Source: Nocardia flavorosea NBRC 108225 (GTDB lineage: Bacteria; Actinomycetota; Actinomycetes; Mycobacteriales; Mycobacteriaceae). Taken from it: DNA of 64,000 nt. Of this stretch, positions 51,283 through 58,771 are shown one piece after another. The translations under genes were made by a program, and so were the position numbers. Under the pieces are notes generated by a model. It searched no databases and was not told where the DNA came from. It saw nothing but the letters and a program-made list of their open reading frames with translations. The number at the start of each line of letters is the position of its first letter. Position 1 is the first letter of the stretch. The stretch is taken from NCBI RefSeq assembly GCF_001613385.1, contig NZ_BDCG01000010.1:124001-188000 (forward strand), given 5' to 3'.

Positions 51283-51949
51283 TTTCGAACCCGTCAATCA
51301 GCGCTCCACCGCGGAGATGATCGCCGACCGCCTCCGGGAGGCGATCATGCGCGGCGCTCTGGAACCGGGCGCGCAGCTGGGTGAGGCGGATCTTGCGGCG
51401 CAGTTCGGGGTCTCTCGCGGACCGGTCCGGGAAGCGATGCAGCGGCTGGTTTCGGAGGGGCTGCTGCACAGTATCCGCAACCGCGGAATATTCGTCATCG
51501 AACTCACCCTCGCCGATGTCGTCGACATCTACCGGTCGCGCACCGCGATCGAAGGAGGTGCGCTCGCGCTGATCCTCGACGGCCGCCGCGACAGCGCCTA
51601 CGAGGCACTTGCACCGAGCGTCCAGGCCATGCTCGAACAGGCCGCAGCCGGCGACGCCGCGGGGGTCTCCGACGCCGACCAGCAATTCCACGAGGCCCTC
51701 GTCGCGGCGGCGGACAGCACGCGACTCGTCCGGGCGGCCCGCACCCTACTGATCGAAACCCGGATGTGCCTGGGCAAACTACAGACCACCTACCCCGACC
51801 TGCGCGAGCAGGCCGACGAGCACGTGGCACTACGGGAGGCGATCGGCGCCGCATCCCCGGCACGCGCGCACCGTCTGCTGCGCGACCATATGGACGACGC
51901 CGTCCAGCGCCTGCGCGACCAATACGCCGAAGAACCCATCCCGGGGTGA
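51269..51949 (+). CDS. GntR-family regulator, FadR/FCD subgroup
   Basis: The protein has 226 residues. The N-terminal winged helix is MIADRLREAIMRGALEPGAQLGEADLAAQFGVSRGPVREAMQRLVSEGLL. The C-terminal FCD effector domain is all-helical, with metal/carboxylate-binding residues around DADQQFHEALVAAA and HVALREAIGA. Such regulators bind TTGTNNACAA-type palindromes and are released by an organic acid. That palindrome occurs in both promoter regions of this locus, including its own operon, so it is most likely the local autoregulated repressor. Confidence 0.9.
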   Translation: MSVIDFEPVNQRSTAEMIADRLREAIMRGALEPGAQLGEADLAAQFGVSRGPVREAMQRLVSEGLLHSIRNRGIFVIELTLADVVDIYRSRTAIEGGALALILDGRRDSAYEALAPSVQAMLEQAAAGDAAGVSDADQQFHEALVAAADSTRLVRAARTLLIETRMCLGKLQTTYPDLREQADEHVALREAIGAASPARAHRLLRDHMDDAVQRLRDQYAEEPIPG

Positions 51950-52362
51950 ACCCCCGGATGCGCACCGTACGCTCGCACGAGGTCTTCGCCCGTCGCCCTG
52001 CCGAGCCGGCCCCGGCAAGGCGACGACAGGACGCCCGCGCCCGACCGGCGCCGGGGTATCTGTGACAGCACCGACCCGACGGCCGATGCCGCCGGTTCGA
52101 CGCCGTAAAGCACAGCGCCGGCGCCGCCGGGCAGAAGACCGAACGGATTTCGCCGGATCCGCGGGCAGCCGACCGGCTTGTGCACTGCTCCTCTACGACC
52201 GAGTCCACAGCAGCGAGGGGCGGCTCGGACAGGGGCCGATCACTCAGCCGGACGGGTTACGGAAGCGCCGGGCCGACGGCCGACCTCCGACACCCGGCAA
52301 GGCCGGTCTACCGGACCTGTGGTCCTCGGTTGCGCCGGGCGGTACCGGAAACCCGTGGTCGT
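51950..52362. other. 413-bp intergenic region between GntR and truB
   Basis: The genes on both sides converge here. I see no gene with family features, no clear terminator hairpin and no repeat. It marks the boundary between the catabolic locus and the conserved truB-pptT block. Confidence 0.5.
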
Positions 52363-53262
52363 TCAGTCGATCAAGCCCCTCGGGCGCACCACCAGGACGG
52401 GTGCGGCGCGTTTACCCTCCTCCTGGAGCAGCGCGATCGCCCGTCCGTCCTCGGTGAGTGCGGCATGGACGCCGGTGATACCGATCGGGTCGAGCCAGCG
52501 GCCGTCCCGTAGTTTCTCGACATCATCCGCGCCGATCACGCGGTGCGGGAAAGACAACCGGACGGCGGCGTCGATATCGAGACTCGGAACGGGATCCTCT
52601 GCCAACTGTTCGAGGGTGCGGGCATGTTCGAGAGTGAACGGGCCGACCCTGGTGCGGCGCAACGCGGTCAGGTGACCGCCCACTCCCAGCGCGGCCCCCA
52701 GATCGCGTGCCAGCGCGCGGATGTAGGTGCCGGACGAGCATTCGACGACCACATCGAGATCCACCACATCGGGCTCGGCGATATCGCGGCGGCCGAGTAC
52801 GTCGAATCGGGAGACCGTCACCGGCCGGGCGGCGAGCTTCACCTCTTCACCGGCGCGGTGCCGGGCATAAGCGCGTTCGCCGCCGACCTTGATGGCACTC
52901 ACCGTCGCCGGCACCTGCTGGATATCACCCGTGAGCGCGGCGACCTCCCCGGCGATATCGGCATCGGTGATATGCCCGGCCGCCGCGGTGGTCAGTACCT
53001 CCCCCTCGGCGTCGTCGGTGGTCGTGGCGCAGCCCAGCCGGATCGTCGCGGTGTAGGCCTTGGTGGTGAGGGTGAGCAGACCCAGTAGTTTCGTGGCGCG
53101 CTCCACGCCGAGTACCAGTACCCCTGTAGCCATCGGATCGAGCGTGCCGGCGTGGCCGACCTTCTTCGTGTGCAACAGCTTCCGGGACCGGGCCACGATA
53201 TCGTGGCTGGTCGGGCCGGTGGGTTTGTCGACGATCAGCAGACCGCCCAGGATATCGGCCAT
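52363..53262 (-). CDS. truB: tRNA pseudouridine(55) synthase TruB
   Basis: TruB makes pseudouridine 55 in the T-loop of tRNAs. The 299-residue protein has the catalytic motif VGHAGTLDPMATGVL with Asp42, then TKAYTATIRLG and the RNA-binding segment ECSSGTYIRALARDLG. A C-terminal PUA-like tail ends VLVVRPRGLID. The ATG overlaps the pptT stop by one base (TGATG), implying coupled translation, as in M. tuberculosis. Confidence 0.96.
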   Translation of the reverse strand: MADILGGLLIVDKPTGPTSHDIVARSRKLLHTKKVGHAGTLDPMATGVLVLGVERATKLLGLLTLTTKAYTATIRLGCATTTDDAEGEVLTTAAAGHITDADIAGEVAALTGDIQQVPATVSAIKVGGERAYARHRAGEEVKLAARPVTVSRFDVLGRRDIAEPDVVDLDVVVECSSGTYIRALARDLGAALGVGGHLTALRRTRVGPFTLEHARTLEQLAEDPVPSLDIDAAVRLSFPHRVIGADDVEKLRDGRWLDPIGITGVHAALTEDGRAIALLQEEGKRAAPVLVVRPRGLID

Positions 53263-53930
53263 CAGCTGTGCGCGATCGCCGTCAGGATGAATCCGCCGGT
53301 GATCAGCCAGCGGCCGTCGAACGAGGTGAGGGGCGCACCGCCGTCGCCGGTCTGCCCGGGCACCAGCAGTTCCGACCGGAACGTACCCGCCCCGGTTCCG
53401 GCGCCCTGCTCCTCGACGGTGAAGGTGATGTGCGCGTCCTCGAAACCCAACCAGCGAGTGGTGAGCGGGAACCACGCCTTGTACGTGGCCTCCTTCGCGC
53501 AGAACAGCAGCCGATCCAGATGCAGCCCGGAACCGGCGAGGCGCAACCACTCCCGTTCCGCGGGCAGGCTCACCGAATCCAGTACGCCCTCGGGCAGGGT
53601 TTCGTGAGGTTCGGCGTCGATCCCGATCGAGCGATACCGCAATGTGTGGGCCAGCGCCGCGCCCCGGAAACCGTCACAGTGCGTGAGGCTGCCGACGATC
53701 CCGCGCGGCCATACCGGCGCACCGCGCTCGCCTTTACCGATCGCCACCGGTGGCTCCCCCAACTGCGCGAGTGCCTGGCGGGCGCAGTGCCGCGCGCCGA
53801 TGAAATCGCGGCGCCGCTTCTCCACCGATTTCGCGATCAGCGGTTCCTCGGCGGGGTGCGCTTTCAGATCCTCCGGATAGTCCAGCAACTCGGCGGAGGC
53901 GATATCGGCGGGCAGGATTGTCTCGATCAT
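53262..53930 (-). CDS. pptT: 4'-phosphopantetheinyl transferase PptT
   Basis: PptT loads phosphopantetheine from CoA onto carrier proteins of polyketide synthases and non-ribosomal peptide synthetases, needed for mycolic acids and siderophores. The 222-residue Sfp-type enzyme has GSLTHCDGFRGAA, the Mg-binding SIGIDAEPHE and the signature LLFCAKEATYKAWFPLT. It sits between truB and a metallophosphoesterase gene, as in mycobacteria. The start is 36 bases after the phosphoesterase stop. Confidence 0.95.
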   Translation of the reverse strand: MIETILPADIASAELLDYPEDLKAHPAEEPLIAKSVEKRRRDFIGARHCARQALAQLGEPPVAIGKGERGAPVWPRGIVGSLTHCDGFRGAALAHTLRYRSIGIDAEPHETLPEGVLDSVSLPAEREWLRLAGSGLHLDRLLFCAKEATYKAWFPLTTRWLGFEDAHITFTVEEQGAGTGAGTFRSELLVPGQTGDGGAPLTSFDGRWLITGGFILTAIAHS

Positions 53931-53966
53931 CGTCGGTGAGCCTACTGGGTGTCGCCGGTCGCCGGT

Positions 53967-54929
53967 TCAGGCGAGCCCGCGGCGGCGCTGGGCCTTGTCC
54001 CGCATCTCGGCGGCCGCGGCAGCCATCTCCGGCGTCACCTTGAAGTGGCCACCCCATTCGTTCAGGTCGCCGGGCCCGTACCTGGGGTCGGGCAGGATCT
54101 GTCGGAGAAGTTTCTCGGGTTTCCCGCGCTTCTGCCATTCCCTCGGGTAACCGAGCGAGACCTCCTCGAACCGGACACCGTCGTAGTAGGTGGTGCGCGG
54201 AATGTGCAGGTGACCGTATACGGCGCAGACCACGTTGTAGTGGGTGTGCCAGTCCGCGGTGTGCTCGGTACCGCACCACAGGGCGAATTCGGGATACCAG
54301 AGCATATCGGTGGGTTCGCGGACCAGTGGGAAGTGGTTGATCAGCACCAGAGGTGTGGCGTCGGGCAGATTGTCCAGTTTGCGGCGGGTGGCACGGACCC
54401 TGGCTTCGCACCAGGCGTCCCGGGTGAGGTACGGGTCCGGGGTGAGCAGGAATTCGTCGGTGGCCACCACATTGCGTTCCCGGGCGATGGCCAGCCCCTC
54501 GGCCTTCGTACGCGCGCCTTCGGGCCGGAAGCTGTAGTCGTAGAGCAGGAACAGCGGAGCCAGCGTCACCGCGCCGCCGTAGGCCTCGGCACCGGCGCCG
54601 GTCCACACCGGAAACGGATCCTCCGGAGTGAGTACATCGAGGTCCCGGCACATGGCGACCAGATAGTCGTAGCGGGCGGCCCCGTGCATCTGCACCGGGT
54701 CTTTGGCAGTCGTCCACAGTTCGTGGTTACCGGGTACCCAGATCACCTTCGCGAAGCGTTCGCGCAGCAATTTCAGGGCCCAGCGGATATCGTCGCTGCG
54801 TTCGGCGACGTCACCGGCGACGATCAGCCAATCCTCGGACGAATCGGGCCGGATGTCCTCGACGACCGGTTTGTTGCCCTGGTGACCGACATGGATATCG
54901 CTCACCGCCATCAACTTGGGTATCACCAC
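53967..54929 (-). CDS. Metallophosphoesterase (Rv2795c homologue)
   Basis: The protein has 320 residues. The calcineurin-like motifs are in order: MAVSDIHVGHQGN (D-x-H), LIVAGDVAERSDD (GD), VIWVPGNHELWT (GNHE), LVLINHFPL and CAVYGHLHIPRTTY (GHxH). A two-metal phosphoesterase is therefore secure; the substrate is unknown. In M. tuberculosis the homologue Rv2795c lies next to pptT and has been reported to counteract its activity as a phosphopantetheinyl hydrolase. A GTG start is used. Confidence 0.9.
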   Translation of the reverse strand: MVIPKLMAVSDIHVGHQGNKPVVEDIRPDSSEDWLIVAGDVAERSDDIRWALKLLRERFAKVIWVPGNHELWTTAKDPVQMHGAARYDYLVAMCRDLDVLTPEDPFPVWTGAGAEAYGGAVTLAPLFLLYDYSFRPEGARTKAEGLAIARERNVVATDEFLLTPDPYLTRDAWCEARVRATRRKLDNLPDATPLVLINHFPLVREPTDMLWYPEFALWCGTEHTADWHTHYNVVCAVYGHLHIPRTTYYDGVRFEEVSLGYPREWQKRGKPEKLLRQILPDPRYGPGDLNEWGGHFKVTPEMAAAAAEMRDKAQRRRGLA

Positions 54930-55096
54930 ACCTACCTTCGCATACCGCCGGCCCGAGCCGGCGCACCTACCGATCGCGGGCGGCGATCACGCTGTGTCCA
55001 TTGGCATGAGCGAGACCAGCGCTCGGTCCACCTGCCGAGGCGGAGGCCCGAGCGCCGGCGAAGGTGATCGCACCACCGCCTCCGGGTCCGACTCGC

Positions 55097-56443
55097 TCAG
55101 GCCGGGATTTCGGCCCCGACCCGGACCCACCGGCCCGACAGCCACCGCGTACTCACAGCGACCAGCCTCAACAACATGAACGCGATCAGCCCGCACCAGA
55201 TTCCGCCGATCCCCCAGTCGAACGCCGGCGACAGCCAGATCGCCGGCAGGAAACCGAGCAGTGCCGCGCCCAGCGTGGTGGTCCGCAGGTAGGCCGCGTC
55301 GCCGGCGCCGAGCAGCACCCCGTCCAGCGCGAACACCACACCGGCCACCGGGATCATCACCACGAAGAACCACCACACCACGCCGGTCCGGTCCAGGACC
55401 GCGGCGTCGGCGGTGAACAGCGGCGGTATCCAGGCGGCGCTCACGGCGAACACCGCGGCCAGGCCCACCGCGAACACTGTCGACCACGCGGTGACCCGGC
55501 GGGCCACCGACCGCGCACCCGCCGCGTTGCGTGCACCCAGAGCCGAACCGACCAGTGTCTGCGCAGCGATGGCCAATGAGTCGAGGGTGAGTGCGAGGAA
55601 ATTCCACAGCTGCAACACCAGTTGATGCGCCGCCACCGAGGGTGCGCCGAACCGGGATGCCACCGCCGCGGCGGAAACGAAGCACGCTTGGAACGCCAGG
55701 CTGCGCGCGATGAGATCGCGTCCCATGACGAGCTGGGCTTTCATCACCGGCAACCGCGGCGCAAGCGGCACTCGGGCCCGGACCAGAGCGCCTACGAAAA
55801 GTACCGCCGTAACCAGCTGGCCGATCACATTGGCCACCGCCGAACCGGGCAGGCCCAGCCGCGGCAGCCCGGCCAGTCCGTGCACCAGCAGCGGGCAGAG
55901 CACCGCCGACAGCGCGAGCCCCGCCACCACGTAGGTGAGCGGCCGCCGAGTCTGCTGAACGCCGCGCATCCACCCGTTCCCGGCCATGGACAGCAGGATC
56001 AGCGGTACCCCGAACAGCGCGATCCGCATCCAGGCCAGCGCCTCCGCCGCGATCTCGGCATCACCGGCGATCACCTCCGCGACGGGGACGGCCGCGACCT
56101 GAACCACCAGCAGGATCAGCACTCCGATCCCGCCCGCCAGCCAGCTGGCCTGCACGCCCTCCGCGACCGCACCGGGTTCGTCACCGGCACCGTGCCGGCG
56201 CGCCGAACGCGCGGTCGTACCGTAGGCGAGAAAGGTCAGCTGGGAACTCACCTGAGTGAGAATCAGGCCGCCGACCGCGAGGCCGGCCAGCGCCAACGCA
56301 CCGAGCCGGCCCACCACCGCGAGGTCGAACAGCAGATAGATCGGTTCGGCCACCAGAACGCCGAGAGTCGGCAGCGCCAGCCCCAGTATCCGCCGGGGCC
56401 CGACGGATACCTCGGCGGACGAAGCAGTCACCTCCGCCTGCAC
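55097..56443 (-). CDS. dinF: MATE-family efflux protein (DinF-like)
   Basis: The protein has 448 residues with twelve hydrophobic helices in two homologous halves. The beginning ILGLALPTLGVLVAEPIYLLFDLAVVGRLGALALAGLAVGG is typical of DinF-type MATE transporters, which use a Na+ or H+ gradient to expel organic cations. It corresponds to Rv2836c. I see no SOS box upstream, so SOS control as in E. coli dinF is not supported. A short gap and the phosphoesterase gene follow it. Confidence 0.9.
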   Translation of the reverse strand: MQAEVTASSAEVSVGPRRILGLALPTLGVLVAEPIYLLFDLAVVGRLGALALAGLAVGGLILTQVSSQLTFLAYGTTARSARRHGAGDEPGAVAEGVQASWLAGGIGVLILLVVQVAAVPVAEVIAGDAEIAAEALAWMRIALFGVPLILLSMAGNGWMRGVQQTRRPLTYVVAGLALSAVLCPLLVHGLAGLPRLGLPGSAVANVIGQLVTAVLFVGALVRARVPLAPRLPVMKAQLVMGRDLIARSLAFQACFVSAAAVASRFGAPSVAAHQLVLQLWNFLALTLDSLAIAAQTLVGSALGARNAAGARSVARRVTAWSTVFAVGLAAVFAVSAAWIPPLFTADAAVLDRTGVVWWFFVVMIPVAGVVFALDGVLLGAGDAAYLRTTTLGAALLGFLPAIWLSPAFDWGIGGIWCGLIAFMLLRLVAVSTRWLSGRWVRVGAEIPA

Positions 56444-56888
56444 GTCACTCCCTGCCCATCCTCACTTTGCCCGCAGAAAATCTACGGCCCCCGCCGTACG
56501 CGTCCGACCGCCGTGCACGCTAGCGGAACGCTCCGACACCTGGCCGCCTCCCGATCCGACCGCGCGGAACCTGCGTACGGACGCCGCCCCACACCCACCG
56601 TCCCCGCCCTGCAGCCGACGAACCGCACTGCCACCGACCGGCAGACAATACACGGCCTGCAGTTGCGTCAGCTCCGGCCAAGGCCGATTTCGAGGTGGTG
56701 CGTCGGCGGCCCCACGCAGCGACCGGGTTGCGCCGGCCTCACCGCCCGAACGGTCGCGGCGCCCGGGACATCTCAGCCGCTCGGCACCACCCGTCGGGCC
56801 GCACGGCGTGCTACGTCCCGCGGCAGCCCTGCGCGACGCGTCGACGGCTCGGCAGGTGCCGACACGGCCGAGCGGTCTGCCGGGCACC
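56444..56888. other. 445-bp gap between MATE and nrnA genes
   Basis: Both flanking genes read leftward, so this is the MATE leader plus the region after nrnA. Frames in it are Arg/Pro-rich and featureless. No terminator or operator was identified with confidence. Confidence 0.5.
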
Positions 56889-57896
56889 TCAGTCCAGTGC
56901 GGTGCGCAACTGGGCGAGGATTTCTTCGGGTTCCCCGTAGGTCGTGTAACCGGCCGCGTAGCGATGCCCACCGCCGCCGAGCCTCGTGGCGATGGCCGCG
57001 ACATCGGCGCCGTCGTCGGTTCCGGGACCGCTGTCCTTGGAACGCAGCGATACCGTCCAGCGCCGACGGTCGTCGACGGGCCGGGCTTCTTTGAACACCG
57101 CGGCGATCCCGGCCTCGGCGGTCGCTCGCACGATATCGACGACGCTTTCCGCCTCTTCCTGGCGAACACCTTCGAGATCGGTGGCCAGCACGAACGCGGC
57201 AACCAGACCCGTACCGCCGTGGGCTTCGGGCTCGAGCCGCGCGGAGGCGAGCACCGTGGACAGCATCTGCAACCAGGCGAACGGATGGGTGTCCATCAGG
57301 GTTCGGGTGATGGCGCCACCGTCTATCCCGGTGGCCAGCAACCGTTCGGCCAAGGCATGTGTGCCCGGCGTCACCCAGCGGAACGAGCCACTGTCGGTGG
57401 CCAACCCCGCGAACAGGCAGTGGGCGATCTCGGCGTCGATCGGCTCCTGCCACCGATCCAGCAGCGCAGTGAGGACACTCGCCGTGGACACGGCATCCGG
57501 GTCGATCAGATTGACCGCACCGAACCGGGTGTTCGACCGGTGATGATCGATCACCAGCGTGGTCCGGGCGCCCGCCAGCCGATCGGCCAGCGCTCCCAAC
57601 CGTCCCGCGCTACCGCAGTCGACGGTCACCAGCACGTCCACCTCGGCCGGTACCTCGGCCGGCGGGACCAGGAACCGCGATCCCGGCAGCGTGCGCAGCG
57701 CGTACGGCAGCTCGGTGGGTTCGGCGAACGACACCCGCACCGGCACACCCCGCCGGTCCAGGACCTGGGCAAGGGCCAGCCCGCTGCCGAGGGTGTCGGC
57801 ATCGGGCTGGATATGACAGAGGACGGTGACCGAACGCGCGGTATCGAGCACCCGTACGGCGGCCGCGTAGTCCACGGCGGCACCGGTTGTGGTCAT
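56889..57896 (-). CDS. nrnA: Oligoribonuclease / pAp phosphatase NrnA
   Basis: This DHH-DHHA1 phosphoesterase (335 residues) degrades short oligoribonucleotides and, in mycobacteria, cyclic-dinucleotide products and pAp. The DHH motif is TLVIDHHRSN. Upstream metal motifs are CHIQPDADTLGS and VDCGS. The DHHA1 domain ends with RLGGGGHRYAAGYTT. It corresponds to Rv2837c. It starts six bases after the rbfA stop, so it is part of the translation-factor transcript. Confidence 0.94.
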   Translation of the reverse strand: MTTTGAAVDYAAAVRVLDTARSVTVLCHIQPDADTLGSGLALAQVLDRRGVPVRVSFAEPTELPYALRTLPGSRFLVPPAEVPAEVDVLVTVDCGSAGRLGALADRLAGARTTLVIDHHRSNTRFGAVNLIDPDAVSTASVLTALLDRWQEPIDAEIAHCLFAGLATDSGSFRWVTPGTHALAERLLATGIDGGAITRTLMDTHPFAWLQMLSTVLASARLEPEAHGGTGLVAAFVLATDLEGVRQEEAESVVDIVRATAEAGIAAVFKEARPVDDRRRWTVSLRSKDSGPGTDDGADVAAIATRLGGGGHRYAAGYTTYGEPEEILAQLRTALD

Positions 57897-57902
57897 GGCG
57901 GC

Positions 57903-58343
57903 TCAGTCGTCGTCGCGGGGTGTTTTGTACGGGTCCGCATCACCGGCGGGTTTCGCCTCGGCCGCCACCCGGGCTACCTCGTCGTCGGCCGCGCGCGCCC
58001 GGGCCAGCAGATCCTCCATCTGCCGGGCCGCGTCGGGCACGGTGTCGAGCACGAAGGCCAAGGTGGGGGTGAATTTCACGCCGGTACCAGCACCCACTTT
58101 CGACCGCAGCACGCCCTTGGCCTTCTCCAGCCCGGCCGCGGCGGCGGTGTAGTCGGGTTCGGCGTCGACGGTTTCACCCATCACGGTGTAATAGATGGTC
58201 GCTTCGCGGAGATCGCCGGTGACCTTGGCGTCGGTGACGGTGATGAAACGCAGCCGCGGGTCCTTGATCTCGTATTCGATCGCGGTGGCCACGATCGCGG
58301 AGATCCGTTTGGCGAGCCGGCGTGCCCTGGCTTGATCCACCAT
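57903..58343 (-). CDS. rbfA: Ribosome-binding factor A
   Basis: RbfA assists late 30S maturation around the 16S 5' helix. The 146-residue protein has the KH-type fold with [54 protein letters not shown] and [15 protein letters not shown] short acidic tail follows. The ATG at 58343 is chosen for AGGAG six bases upstream. It lies between ylxP and nrnA with short gaps. Confidence 0.95.
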   Translation of the reverse strand: MVDQARARRLAKRISAIVATAIEYEIKDPRLRFITVTDAKVTGDLREATIYYTVMGETVDAEPDYTAAAAGLEKAKGVLRSKVGAGTGVKFTPTLAFVLDTVPDAARQMEDLLARARAADDEVARVAAEAKPAGDADPYKTPRDDD

Positions 58344-58359
58344 GGCCGCTCCTTTCCCT

Positions 58360-58650
58360 TCAGTCCTCGGGTCCGAAGACGCGGCGGCGTACTGCCAGCA
58401 ACTGTAACTCCGGACGGGCCGCGACATGGCGTTCGCATTTGTCGAGCACGGCCGTCAGATGATCCATACCGGCCGCCACCATCGCCACGGCGAGCAATGT
58501 GCGCCGGTAGCGGTCGTGTTCCCCGGCCTCGGCGGTACTGACCCCGAAACGCTGGAGCTCGGCCAGGAGCGGCCGCACCACCGAACGCTTCTCCTTCAGA
58601 GAGTGCACATCACCCAGCAGGATGTCGAACTCGAGTGCACCGAGGTACAC
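58360..58650 (-). CDS. YlxP/DUF503 family protein
   Basis: The protein has 96 residues. The sequence [43 protein letters not shown] is the DUF503 family start, found next to rbfA and infB in most Gram-positive bacteria. The Bacillus homologue YlxP has been linked to ribosome assembly with RbfA. A GTG start is preceded by GGGAGGTTGC. It is 16 bases upstream of rbfA. Confidence 0.92.
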   Translation of the reverse strand: MYLGALEFDILLGDVHSLKEKRSVVRPLLAELQRFGVSTAEAGEHDRYRRTLLAVAMVAAGMDHLTAVLDKCERHVAARPELQLLAVRRRVFGPED

Positions 58651-58734
58651 GCAACCTCCCAGTTATAGCGACGACGCGGCACCGGGGCCCGCAGCGCGGC
58701 GAGTCCCGGGGCCTGTCGTGCCGATATCGATGAC

Positions 58735-58763
58735 CGGGCCCGGACAAGCGGAGTCCGGGCCCG
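58735..58763 (-). terminator. Hairpin after infB
   Basis: A perfect inverted repeat, GGGCCCGGAC / GTCCGGGCCC with an extra C-G pair (11 bp) and a 7-base loop, begins nine bases after the infB stop on the minus strand. No T-tract follows. It probably limits read-through from infB into ylxP-rbfA. Confidence 0.7.
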
Positions 58764-58771
58764 TATCACAG

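Noticed and set aside
51504..52208. 234-residue minus-strand frame at the end of the GntR gene
   Set aside because: It overlaps the FCD domain of the GntR regulator on the opposite strand and is Arg/Pro/Gly-rich without motifs.
56444..56888. SOS box upstream of the dinF-like MATE gene
   Set aside because: No GAAC-N4-GTTC palindrome is present, so the E. coli-style SOS link was not claimed.
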